A DNA stretch of 64,000 nt from Lathyrus oleraceus (taxonomy: Eukaryota; Streptophyta; Magnoliopsida; Fabales; Fabaceae). Both the position numbers and the translations under genes were made by a program. Shown here one piece after another: positions 55,190 to 64,000 of the stretch. Each line of letters begins with the position of its first letter. The first letter of the stretch is position 1. The stretch lies in assembly GCF_024323335.1 (NCBI RefSeq), contig NC_066581.1:34428699-34492698 (forward strand). The letters run 5' to 3'. The notes beneath the pieces were generated by a model. The model saw only the letters and a list, made by a program, of their open reading frames with translations, had not been told where the DNA came from and searched no databases.

Positions 55190-56340
55190 CAGGGGTCTCG
55201 CTGGGGAAAAACAGGCTTTCCTTTCACTAACGGATGAGGAAGTAAACCTCTGTGGGGATTGTCAACATCAACAATTGACTGGAGCCACTGTAGCAAACGT
55301 GCCGTACAGGTTGAACAAATATCCACTTCTGCCGGGGATACAGTCTGATGGGGTTTCGAACACATGAATGCATATGTTTGAATTTTTCTATGGCGTAATG
55401 CTCCATCTTGAATGGAAATGCTACGCATTTTTGAAGATGCAATGATTGCTACATGCTAGATGCAAAATGAACTCCGGCTGGGGAGCCAACTGATCAGATA
55501 CTCTAGCTTTGTGGGGAGACTCTGCTTGAAGAATACTCTGCGGGGAAAGCTTTATCGGGGAATGCTTTGCCGAGGAAGCACCGACTTCTCACTCATGCTG
55601 GAAAAACAAAACTGCTGCCGGGGAAAGGACAGGCTCCGCTGGGGAACATCCTTCCCAGGGCCCACTCCGCTCGGGAAGCAAACAAATACTCCGCTCAGGA
55701 ACAAATCAGGCAACTCTTCGGGGATTAATCAATACTGTTCCACGGGGGAAAGTAAACCAGACAACTCTTTGGTGAAACTACTCGTCGGGGAGCAACAAGA
55801 CGACTTTACCGGGGAATGATAAAGCGACTTCACTGGGGAAGACTCAACCAAACCTTAGGTAGGATAAACTCTGCTTTGGGGAACAACTACTACTCCACTA
55901 GGGACGACCCACGCAATCCACAGGTAGGATAGACTCGGCTGGGGATGCAAACATCAATCTGCTACGAAAACTCGTCCAATCCGCTGGTATGATGAACTCT
56001 GCTGGAGAAATATTTCGTTGAAACCCGCTCCAATCGGGGAGTAGCTGGGGAAAACCTCTGTGGGGATGAAACACTTCTCTGCTGAGGAGGAACCAAAACC
56101 CTGGTGGTAACACAATATGCCAGACCCTGTGCTGGGGGAGAAACATCCACAACCCTGCTGAGGATGAGCGTTCACAACCACGCTGGGGATGGCAATACTA
56201 TTTCAAACCCGACTGCTGGGGGAGATAATAGACTCTGATAGCTCTCAATATTTGCTTGGAGAGAAAATATCTGCTGGGGGAATGCTCACAGATAATGACC
56301 TGCAAAACAACCACAATCAACATGCCCCAGGGATACATGG
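55190..56340. repeat. Array of about 30 CTGGGGA (PBS-like) words
   Basis: Words such as TCCGCTGGGGAAC (55637), CGGCTGGGGATG (55936), GCTGGGGAAAAC (56046) and CGCTGGGGATGG (56181) recur every 30-40 bp with variable spacers. The core matches the last part of the Ogre1 PBS (CTCTGCTGGGGA) but on the opposite strand to the element's genes. In element RNA it is therefore complementary to a PBS of that sequence. Confidence 0.75.
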
Positions 56341-56779
56341 ACAAGATACGCTCAAGTGTCCTCAACATTCAAAATGATTTTCAAATGTTTTATCTTTCTG
56401 CAAGTTATTGTTAAGCCTTCATGTTTTTATATGCAATGTTTATCAAAAATTCGGACGTTTTTTGCAAACAAAATAGTAAAAAAACAAGAGAGCTATTTAT
56501 CTGAATAACGACTTTTATTGATTGAAAATGCGCCTGAAAAGGCGAATACAATTGGGAAGCAATTCCTAGAAAGAGGCAATTGCGCACAAAAGGAAAAAAT
56601 CTATCCTAATGGCAATGTGAACACGGCATCCACTATTTCCCAATCCTGTTATAACTCACAGATCATCAGTTTTCCTCCCAACTCCTTGCTTTCTGAGAAG
56701 AATGACTGGACCGATCACATCTTTCGAGATGGCACATGACGAAGCGTGATGAAGTACAGATAACTCAGACTGTAGTCTT

Positions 56780-57003
56780 CGCTTTAATCCCTCTTTTGGT
56801 TGGATCGCCCTTTCGGGTTTTCAATCCACCGGGATACCCATTTTTGCCTAAGCCGCCCTCGCGGGTTTTCGACTTACCGGGTGTACAAATTCTTTTCATT
56901 TTATCCCTAATTTTTGCCCGAACCTTTTCTTTCTGTTTTTTTGGTTCGCCGGGATGCCCTTTCTTGCCTGGACTCTTTTATTCTTTTTGTCCAGCGGGTC
57001 AAT
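56780..57003 (-). repeat. Conserved block downstream of Ogre2 integrase
   Basis: The plus strand has TTCGGGTTTTCAATCCACCG, then GCGGGTTTTCGACTTACCGG, then a 'ttcgccgggatgccc' phrase. These match the blocks next to the integrase in Ogre1 and in the third Ogre copy. Confidence 0.62.
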
Positions 57004-58341
57004 TTATGCGAAGTATTTTTTGACTACATCTGAGTTAACAAGGGACGGAAAATCTTCACCATCCATAGTTGTAAGCATCAAGGCTCCACCGGAGAAGACT
57101 TTCTTCACAACATATGGACCTTCGTAATTAGGAGTCCACTTGCCCCTGTTATCTGTACCGGGAGGAAGGATCCTCTTCAGAACTAAATCACCAGTCTGAA
57201 ATGTCCGAGGACGCACCTTCCGATCAAAGGCTCGCTTCATCCTTCTCTGATATAACTGCCCATGGCACACAGCTGCTAACCGTCTCTCTTCGATAAGGCT
57301 TAACTCGTTAAACCTTGTCCGAATCCACTCGGCCTCGTCCAGCTTGACATCCAATAATACCCTCAGAGAAGGGATCTCCACTTCAACTGGTAGGACTGCT
57401 TCCATACCATACACAAGGGAGTACGGGGTTGCCCCGGTCGACGTACGTATTGAGGTACGGTACCCATGCAAAGCGAAAGGCAGCATCTCATGCCAATCCT
57501 TGTACGTCACGACCATTTTCTGCACAATCTTCTTGATATTCTTGTTTGCCGCCTCTACAACACCATTCATCTTTGGTCTGTAAGGAGAAGAATTGTGATG
57601 TTCAATCTTGAAATCTTTACACAGTTCTTTCATCATCTTGTTATTGAGATTCGAACCATTGTCAGTGATGATTCTCTCAGGAACTCCATAACGACAGATG
57701 ATTTCTTTCTTGATGAACCGGGCAACCACTTGTTTGGTAACGTTAGCATAGGAAGCTGCTTCCACCCACTTGGTGAAGTAATCAATCGCAACCAGGATGA
57801 AGCGATGTCCATTCGAAGCAGTAGGCTCAATCTTCCCAATCATGTCGATGCCCCACATGGCAAACGGCCAAGGCGAGTTCATGACATTCAACGGGCTTGG
57901 TGGTACATGCACCTTATCAGCATAAATTTGACACTTATGGCACTTCCGAGCATACTTGAAGCAGTCGGATTCCATAGTCATCCAATAATAACCGGCTCTC
58001 AACAGTTTTTTTGACATTGCATGACCACCAGCATGGGTACCAAACGAACCCTCGTGCACTTCCTGCATCAACATGTCTGCTTCGTGTCTATCCACGCATC
58101 TGAGCAAGACCATGTCAAAGTTCCTTTTATACAGCACATCATCCTGATTCAAATAAAAGCTTTCAGCTAGCCTTCTCAGGGTTTTCTTATCATTCTTTGA
58201 CGCACCTTCAGGATACTCCTGAGTCTTGAGGAAGTTCTTGATATCATGGTACCACGGCTTCTCATCAATCACAACAGACTCGGCTGCAAACACATACGCA
58301 GGCCTCTCGAGTCGATTCACCGCAACATGTGGCACATGATT
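57004..58341 (-). pseudogene. Ogre2 integrase
   Basis: The frame is complete from just after an in-frame TGA (58342-58344) to the stop at 57004. The zinc-binding HAGGHAMSKKLL...CHKCQIYADK is followed by the catalytic core with MWGIDMIGKIEP, IITDNGSNLNNKMM and NGVVEAANKN (D, D, E context). The C-terminal part has GDLVLKRILPPGTDNRGKWT and YEGPYVVKKVFSGGA. The apparent start at 58335 is not an ATG; the protein is the tail of pol. All key residues remain, so only the upstream stop prevents a full pol. Confidence 0.9.
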
Positions 58342-60471
58342 TCACCAATGAACTTTTATCATGGAGGATAAAGTAGCCAAGGCATCAGCCATCTGATTCT
58401 CATCCCGGGGGACATGATACAACTTCACCTTCTTGAAGAACGTCAGTATTCTTCTGGTGTAATCTCTATACGGAATCAAATGCGGCTGGTTCATATTCCA
58501 ATCTCCATTGACCTGATTGATCACTAGAGCGGAATCTCCAAAAATGTCAAGCGTTTTGATTCTCAAATCAATGGCTTCTTCTATCCCCATGATACAAGCC
58601 TCGTACTCAGCTTCATTGTTGGTGACATCAAACGTCAATCTAGCAGAAAAGGGTATATGGGCACCTTTCGGATTGATCAGCACTGCACCAACACCATTAC
58701 CATTCACATTCACAGCCCCATCAAACATCAATGTCCACTTGTCATCAGGATCAGGTCCTTCCTCTACAAGAGGTTCTTCACAATCTTTCATCTTAAGATA
58801 CATGATGTCTTCATCAGGGAATTCAAACATCATAGGCTGATAGTCGTCTATCGGTTGCTCGGCGAGATAGTCTAACAAAACACTACCTTTGATAGCCTTA
58901 TGCGACGTGTACTGGATATCGTACTCTGTTAAGATCATCTGCCAACGGGCAACACGTCCGGTGAGAGCCGGCTTCTCAAAGATGTATTTCACTGGATCCA
59001 TCTTAGAAATCAACAAGGTAGTATGGTTCAGCATATACTGCCTCAGTCGGCGAACAGCCCAGGCCAAAGCACAGCAAGTTTTCTCGAGCTGCGAATATTT
59101 GATTTCACAGTCGGTAAACTTTTTGCTAAGGTAGTATATTGCATGCTCTTTTCGACCAGACTCGTCATGCTGTCCCAATACACACCCCATCGAGTTCTCG
59201 GTCACTGACAGGTACATTATCAATGGTCTCCCTGGAACGGGAGGAATCAGGATTGAAGGTTTCTGTAAATATTCTTTAATCTTGTCAAAAGCTTTCTGAC
59301 AATCATCATTCCACTTGATTGCCTGATTCTTTCTGAGCAATTTGAATATTGGTTCACACGTGGAAGTTAGGTGAGATACAAACCTTGCAATGTAGTTCAA
59401 TCTCCCTAAAAACCCACGAACCTGCTTTTCAGTTTTCGGTTCAGGCATTTCCTGAATAGCTTTGACTTTTGCTGGATCAACCTCAATCCCTTTCTCACTG
59501 ACAATGAAGCCTAACAGTTTCCCTGATCTCACACCAAACGTACACTTGTTTGGATTCAGCCCCAATTTGAACTTTACCAATCTTTCAAACAGCTTCTGCA
59601 AATTAACCAGGTGCTCCTCTTCCGTCTGCGACTTCGCAATCATATCATCCACGTACACTTCAATCTCTTTGTGCATCATGTCATGAAAGAGAGTCGTCAT
59701 TGCCCTCTGATAGGTAGCACCGACATTCTTCAGCCCAAATGGCATCACCTTATAGCAGAATGTGCCCCAAGGTGTAATGAATGTCGTCTTTTCCATGTCC
59801 TCTGGCGCCATCTTAATCTGATTATAGCCCGAGAAACCATCCATGAAAGAGAATACCGAGGATTGAGCCGTATTATCCACCAATACATCAATGTGAGGTA
59901 ATGGGAAATCATCTTTCGGACTCGCTCTGTTCAGATCCCGGTAATCGACGCACATTCTGACTTTGCCATCCTTCTTCGGCACAGGAACGATGTTGGCTAC
60001 CCACGGTGGGTAAGTTGTTACTGACAAGAAACCCGCGTCGAACTGCTTCTGAACCTCTTCCTTAATTTTCACTGCCATATCAGGACTCGTTCTACGAAGC
60101 TTCTGCTTGACCGAAGGACAATCATCTCTGAGAGGTAGCCTATGAACCACAATATCAGTATTCAACCCAGGCATATCTTGATAAGACCAGGCGAATATCT
60201 CCATATACTCTCTCAGCATCTCGATCAATCTGCTCTTGATCTCTGGTTTCAAAGCAGCCCCGATCTTGATATCCCTTCTGGCGTCCTCAGTACCAAGATT
60301 AACAATCTCCAACTCTTCCTGATGAGGTTGGATGACCCTTTCCTCTTGCTTCAACAATCTAGCCAATTCTTTCGGGAGTTCGCAGTCTTCCTCATTCTCC
60401 TCTTCAGCTTGGTAGATGGGATTGTCGAAATCATGATGAGCCATAACAGATTTGTTCATAGTGGATGCCAT
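58342..60471 (-). CDS. Ogre2 reverse transcriptase, RNase H and second RNase H
   Basis: A 709-residue frame beginning MASTMNKSVMAHHDFDNPIY. The RT core has VPVPKKDGKVRMCVDYRDLN, DGFSGYNQIKMAPEDMEKT and the catalytic YVDDMIAKS. The first RNase H follows (KEHAIYYLSKKFTDCE, YIFEKPALTGRVARWQ), then the second, archaeal-type RNase H (WTLMFDGAVNVNGNGVGAVL, NNEAEYEAC, FGDSALVINQ, DENQMADALATL). Ogre1 lacks the link between the two RNase H parts, so this copy is the better reference. A TGA (58342-58344) ends it where the frame should continue into integrase. The upstream end probably joins gag-pro by splicing. Confidence 0.9.
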   Translation of the reverse strand: MASTMNKSVMAHHDFDNPIYQAEEENEEDCELPKELARLLKQEERVIQPHQEELEIVNLGTEDARRDIKIGAALKPEIKSRLIEMLREYMEIFAWSYQDMPGLNTDIVVHRLPLRDDCPSVKQKLRRTSPDMAVKIKEEVQKQFDAGFLSVTTYPPWVANIVPVPKKDGKVRMCVDYRDLNRASPKDDFPLPHIDVLVDNTAQSSVFSFMDGFSGYNQIKMAPEDMEKTTFITPWGTFCYKVMPFGLKNVGATYQRAMTTLFHDMMHKEIEVYVDDMIAKSQTEEEHLVNLQKLFERLVKFKLGLNPNKCTFGVRSGKLLGFIVSEKGIEVDPAKVKAIQEMPEPKTEKQVRGFLGRLNYIARFVSHLTSTCEPIFKLLRKNQAIKWNDDCQKAFDKIKEYLQKPSILIPPVPGRPLIMYLSVTENSMGCVLGQHDESGRKEHAIYYLSKKFTDCEIKYSQLEKTCCALAWAVRRLRQYMLNHTTLLISKMDPVKYIFEKPALTGRVARWQMILTEYDIQYTSHKAIKGSVLLDYLAEQPIDDYQPMMFEFPDEDIMYLKMKDCEEPLVEEGPDPDDKWTLMFDGAVNVNGNGVGAVLINPKGAHIPFSARLTFDVTNNEAEYEACIMGIEEAIDLRIKTLDIFGDSALVINQVNGDWNMNQPHLIPYRDYTRRILTFFKKVKLYHVPRDENQMADALATLSSMIKVHW

Positions 60472-60481
60472 AAGGTCACTT

Positions 60482-60724
60482 CTGCATGTTTAATGCTTTG
60501 TTTTAGAAAAAGATTTCAATAAAGTCACAAAAACAAAAAACATTGCTATTTTTTTATTTTTTGAAAAGTGAAAAACAAAAATAGAAAGACAGAGATCACA
60601 AAATTGTTTGCAAAACGTCCTTTATTAATGATAATCATTGAAAACATGAGGCCCTACAATGAACCACTACGTCTTGGGCAGAACGTAGGGTTTTGTGCAG
60701 AATGAAAAAACAAAAGAAAATTAC
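60482..60724 (-). other. Putative Ogre2 intron between protease and RT (243 bp)
   Basis: The donor GA|GTAATT overlaps the TAA that ends gag-pro, and the acceptor is ATGCAG|AAGTGACC. Removing it joins the two frames in phase and without a stop up to the MASTMN start of the pol frame. The sequence between is T-rich on the minus strand, as plant introns are. An intron here is known for Ogre elements; the exact borders are my reading. Confidence 0.7.
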
Positions 60725-61929
60725 TCTGTCTGAAGAGTAACTTGGACTATATCCTCTGCAGTCCAGTTGTTGATCACTTCCCCTGGTGCACTCGGGCGAA
60801 CCCAGCAGTCGAGATCAATGTCACTGTCGCTGTCTTCAACATCAGCTGCGAAGACATCATCGTGGTTCATCAGCCCTGCGCTGGTAAAGGTATTAGGACC
60901 TGCTGCCCCCTGCTCTGCTCGGAGAGGCTCATATCCAATGCCAAACTTGTCCTCCTTAACAGGCAAGTCCACCATCTTGCCCCAGCCTTCAGCCTTACCG
61001 GAATCAACAACCTCTTTAGCCTGCTTGTAAGAAGTAATTGAAGCACCTGGCTTTCTCTGTTCAGCATACGCCACCTTCTCGAGAGCTACCGTCTCGAACG
61101 CCTGGCATAAAGTCTCGTGGATCTCGCCATCCACCTCGACATATTTGAACGAGGATAAATGACTCACCAAGATATCCTCTTCACCACATACGGTCACAAT
61201 CTGACCGTTCCAAACGTATTTGAGCTTCTGGTAGAGAGTCGACGAGACTGCCCCTGCTGCATGAATCCATGGACGTCCCAGTAGGCAACTGTAAGCAGGC
61301 TGGATGTCCATGACATAGAAGACAATGTCAAACTCCTCAGGACCTATCTTTATGGGCAAAGTGACTTCCCCAAACACAGAACGTTTGGATCTGTCAAAAG
61401 CACGAACTACGAGGTTGCTAGGCGTCAGCACAACCCCCTCAACAGGTATCTTCTTCAAGATTTGCTTTGGCAGCACATTCAGAGAAGATCCGGTATCCAC
61501 CAGTACGTGAGACAACACAGCCCCCTTGCACTCCATAGTGATGTGCAAGGCTTTATCATGATTCCGCCCCTCGAGCGTCAGATCAAGATCTGTAAACCCT
61601 ACGCCATGTCGGGTACTCACGTTAGCAATTACACCTTCAAGCTGATTGACTGAAATCTCCTGAGGTACATACGCCATATTTAGCATTTTCAACAAGGCGT
61701 CTCGATGTGCCTCAGAGCACAACAACAGGGAAAGGATAGAGATTTTGGAGGGAGTTTGGTTGAGCTGATCCACTATCTCGTAATCACTCTTCTTAATTAT
61801 GCGCATAAACTCCTCCACGTCCTTTTCAAACGAGCCACCAGGCACATTCGTTTGAGCAGGCACTTCGTCAACCACGGCCTGTTTGCCCTTAGCTCTAGTA
61901 GATGCCTCAGCATTGGCATCCCTCAACGA
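60721..61929 (-). CDS. Ogre2 protease region (C-terminal part of gag-pro)
   Basis: In frame with 61930-63993 but separated by a TAA at 61930-61932. It carries the protease active site HVLVDTGSSLNVLPKQI (D-T-G intact) and the second motif QPAYSCLLGRPWIHAAGAV, then VTVCGEED. The end is acidic (DVEDSDSDIDLDCW) and the stop overlaps the putative intron donor. Ogre1 has the same order but is frameshifted here. The first residue given by the open frame is not a true start. Confidence 0.87.
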   Translation of the reverse strand, partial: SLRDANAEASTRAKGKQAVVDEVPAQTNVPGGSFEKDVEEFMRIIKKSDYEIVDQLNQTPSKISILSLLLCSEAHRDALLKMLNMAYVPQEISVNQLEGVIANVSTRHGVGFTDLDLTLEGRNHDKALHITMECKGAVLSHVLVDTGSSLNVLPKQILKKIPVEGVVLTPSNLVVRAFDRSKRSVFGEVTLPIKIGPEEFDIVFYVMDIQPAYSCLLGRPWIHAAGAVSSTLYQKLKYVWNGQIVTVCGEEDILVSHLSSFKYVEVDGEIHETLCQAFETVALEKVAYAEQRKPGASITSYKQAKEVVDSGKAEGWGKMVDLPVKEDKFGIGYEPLRAEQGAAGPNTFTSAGLMNHDDVFAADVEDSDSDIDLDCWVRPSAPGEVINNWTAEDIVQVTLQTE

Positions 61930-63993
61930 TTAAGGCGCAAACAGCCGACCACTGCGAGTAAAGCCTCCTGGACCACCCACATTGTCCACAGCTGGACTCA
62001 CAACCGCAGGAGCTTTACTGACTGGTGCATTAATAGTCACGGGCGCTTGATTTGATGGCCTGACCTGATTCTCAGCCCTTCTGTTGCTTCGATAGGCGTT
62101 ATCGTACTTCCAAAGCACAACATTACTATTCACAGCCCTTCTGACCGGAGCAACAATTGTTGTCGGAGTACTGGCAGAAACTGGTGCAGCAATGGTAACC
62201 GGAGTACCACTCGTTGTAGGCGCCCGTCCTTCAGACGGTTTAAAGAATATCGTGACAGTAGACACTGCCCCACGATTTCTGTTGTCAGCCCTACCAAACT
62301 GGACACAACCCTCATCAACCAATCCTTGGACGCCAGCCCTTAACAGTTCACAGCCGTTCTCAGCATCTACACAGCCCACACAATCTTCATCACAGCCCGG
62401 ATGAATACCGCTACTCAACAGACGGCCCTTTACCACAAGCAGAGAGGTCTGAATCTCTTCAACCCGGACAACCAGATCTTCAACCTCACTATCAACACAG
62501 TTTACCCGGTGAGCACCATGCGCCGGCATGGGATTGTTAACAACGTTAGGCACAGGAGAGAAATTGATCGCCTTGGAATCGATCAAATCCTGGACTTTGT
62601 GCTGAAAAGCCCGACACTTCTCGATATGATGTCCTGGTGCCCCAGAATGGAAATCGCACCGGACGTTAGCATCGTACCCAGGCGGCAATACTGTCGGCGA
62701 AGCCATAGTTCTCAACTCGACAAAACCTAATATGAGCAACTCGGGCAGTAGCTCAGCGTAGGTCATTGGCAAGGGATCAAAACGTCTATCAGGATGCAAC
62801 CTCTGCCTCGGCTGATAAGGACGCCGTGGCTGTTGTTGTTGTTGTTGTTGTCTCGGTTGTTGAGGAAGTTGACGTTGTTGAGGTGCAGGAATGGTCACTG
62901 CAGCAACCTGTCTATACTGATTCTGATTTCTATTCGGCCCTCGGCGGTGCTGGACAGCATTGGTTTCACTTTCTCTACGGCGAGGTGCCCCAGAGAAAGG
63001 TTTCTTGGATGAAGAGGCACCCACATCATTGATCTTCCCAGCCTTAATCAGACTCTCGGTTCTTTCACCACAGATTACCACATCAGAAAAGCTTCCGAAT
63101 GGGCAACTTCCCATTCGGTCCATGAACACTCCCTGAAGTGTGCCAATGAACATATCAGTCAACTCCCTTTCCAGTATAGGGGGTTGAACTCTCGCAGCAA
63201 GTTCACGCCACCTCTGGGCGTACTCTTTGAAGCTTTCATTATTTTTCTGGCACAGACTCTGCAGCTGAGTCCGGCTCGGTGCCATATCCATGTTGTGCTT
63301 GTATTGTCTGAGAAAAGCTTCTCCCAGATCCCTCCAACATCGGATAGAATCTCTTTTGAGCTCCATGTACCAATCCAAAGATGCCCCAGATAGGCTATCT
63401 TGGAAAAAGTACATCCACATCTTCTCGTCATCTGTATATGCCGAGATCTTCCGATAATACGCCTGCACATGAGTGCGAGGGCAAGAAGTACCGTTGTACT
63501 TGTCAAAGGTGGGCGCTTTGAATTTGTGGGGAATTCTCAGACCTTCAACCAGCCCCATGTTAGTGACATCGAACCCAAGAGAGTTCTGGCATTCCATCGC
63601 TCTTATTTTTTCAGCCAGGGCATCAACCTTACGATCCCTATCCTCCCTTCTGACAACATCACCATCCTCTTCACTCAGCATTGTGAACATGTCCTCTTGT
63701 CTGTCGACAATAGGAGCTGGATGACGCACCGGAACCTGGGTAGCTCTGACATTGACCTCTGCAGCAAGAGGCTGTCCATCCACTCTTATACCCCTGAGTT
63801 CATCTCTCGTAGCATAACCATAAACGGGAGCAGCAACAACATTAACGGTCTCATGAACAGGTGGACCGACCGGTGAACCACGGTTAGACGCCTGAATAAC
63901 CGTCTCTTGTCTCTGAACCAAAGCACGGAGCTCCTCCTGACCCTGAGCAACCCCTTGCATCATCGTCATAAATTGGGCCATGTTCGCCCTCAT
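61930..63993 (-). CDS. Ogre2 gag (start lies beyond or near the right edge)
   Basis: A 687-residue frame opening at or before 63993. The gag capsid-like domain is at about residues 165-330 (YNGTSCPRTHVQAYYRKISA, SFKEYAQRWRELAARVQPP). A Gln/Arg-rich stretch (GTT repeats on the plus strand at 62829-62850) precedes a Cys/His segment CDFHSGAPGHHIEKC, which aligns with the knuckle-like segment of Ogre1. The frame ends RSGRLFAP with a TAA where Ogre1 reads on, so this is one premature stop. The first methionine shown may not be the true start because the frame reaches the window edge. Confidence 0.87.
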   Translation of the reverse strand: MRANMAQFMTMMQGVAQGQEELRALVQRQETVIQASNRGSPVGPPVHETVNVVAAPVYGYATRDELRGIRVDGQPLAAEVNVRATQVPVRHPAPIVDRQEDMFTMLSEEDGDVVRREDRDRKVDALAEKIRAMECQNSLGFDVTNMGLVEGLRIPHKFKAPTFDKYNGTSCPRTHVQAYYRKISAYTDDEKMWMYFFQDSLSGASLDWYMELKRDSIRCWRDLGEAFLRQYKHNMDMAPSRTQLQSLCQKNNESFKEYAQRWRELAARVQPPILERELTDMFIGTLQGVFMDRMGSCPFGSFSDVVICGERTESLIKAGKINDVGASSSKKPFSGAPRRRESETNAVQHRRGPNRNQNQYRQVAAVTIPAPQQRQLPQQPRQQQQQQQPRRPYQPRQRLHPDRRFDPLPMTYAELLPELLILGFVELRTMASPTVLPPGYDANVRCDFHSGAPGHHIEKCRAFQHKVQDLIDSKAINFSPVPNVVNNPMPAHGAHRVNCVDSEVEDLVVRVEEIQTSLLVVKGRLLSSGIHPGCDEDCVGCVDAENGCELLRAGVQGLVDEGCVQFGRADNRNRGAVSTVTIFFKPSEGRAPTTSGTPVTIAAPVSASTPTTIVAPVRRAVNSNVVLWKYDNAYRSNRRAENQVRPSNQAPVTINAPVSKAPAVVSPAVDNVGGPGGFTRSGRLFAP

Positions 63994-64000
63994 CTCAGCC

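Larger units (their letters stand above)
53776..57003 (-). other. Ogre2 3' untranslated region
   Basis: About 3.2 kb without a gene between integrase stop and LTR. It consists of a hairpin-rich repeat field (53980-55130), a field of CTGGGGA words (55190-56340), about 400 bp of plain AT-rich sequence, and the conserved block beside the integrase. Frames within these arrays are shadows of the repeats. Confidence 0.85.
48973..64000 (-). mobile_element. Second Ogre/Tat retrotransposon (Ogre2), runs past right edge
   Basis: Minus-strand order from the right: gag, protease, putative intron, RT-RNase H-second RNase H, integrase, 3.2-kb 3' untranslated region, then a 4.8-kb 3' LTR. The 5' LTR, PBS and ORF1 lie beyond 64000. 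The coding order and motifs match Ogre1, but the LTRs and 3' regions are very different, so this is another family of the same lineage. Large LTRs are typical of Ogre. Two in-frame stops (61930-61932 and 58342-58344) break otherwise well-kept frames. It cut the SIRE-related pol; GATGG precedes the LTR. Confidence 0.92.

Overview
This window is nuclear DNA of a flowering plant, most likely a legume of tribe Fabeae (pea, vetch, lentil or vetchling group). The evidence is spliced plant genes, a plant H2A.X histone, Stowaway-type MITE sequence, and above all large Ty3/gypsy elements of the Ogre/Tat type, which are abundant in that tribe. The species cannot be fixed from sequence alone. About nine tenths of the window is nested LTR retrotransposon; three host genes, all on the minus strand, are visible.

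Layout. 1-1740: old repeats, with a Ty3/gypsy integrase remnant split by a 281-bp Stowaway-like MITE. 1804-3932: the first six exons of a DHHC protein S-acyltransferase (PAT17-like). 4790-26375: a four-deep nest. An old copia RNase H remnant holds an Ale-like Ty1/copia element (4958-26326, target duplication GTCAA); that holds a nearly complete young Ogre/Tat element (6832-23634, called Ogre1 here); and that holds a solo LTR (11352-13187, target duplication AAGAC). 27490-29240: a seven-exon gene for a probable plastid FtsH/M41-like HEAGH protein. 29675-30200: a two-exon H2A.X gene with TATA, CCAAT and E2F-like promoter motifs. 30730-31010: an Athila-like reverse transcriptase remnant. 32336-33630: a decayed Ogre integrase fragment. 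33631-38555: an Athila-like element with LTR, gag and protease but no polymerase. 38560-64000: a second chain of insertions, in which a SIRE/Maximus-like copia gag is cut by an Angela-like copia, which is cut by another SIRE-like copia, which is cut by a second Ogre element (Ogre2) that runs off the right edge.

How the parts work together. The two Ogre elements follow the family plan: LTR, PBS, extra ORF1 (seen in Ogre1), gag-protease, a putative intron, RT-RNase H-second RNase H-integrase, then a long 3' untranslated region. In Ogre2 the intron (about 60482-60724) would join gag-pro to pol in frame. Both elements carry coding damage: frameshift, templated deletion and a solo-LTR insertion in Ogre1; two in-frame stops in Ogre2.

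The most unusual signal is in the Ogre 3' untranslated regions. Each holds a different family of short hairpins whose arms change while mostly staying complementary (9040-9860 in Ogre1, 53980-55130 in Ogre2). Each also holds copies of a motif that in the element's RNA is complementary to its own tRNA primer-binding site; there are about thirty copies at 55190-56340 in Ogre2. Unrelated elements here (Athila LTR, SIRE-like LTR, solo LTR, Ogre1 U3) also carry their own families of short palindromes. All of this was read by eye; no alignment, folding or database search was run.
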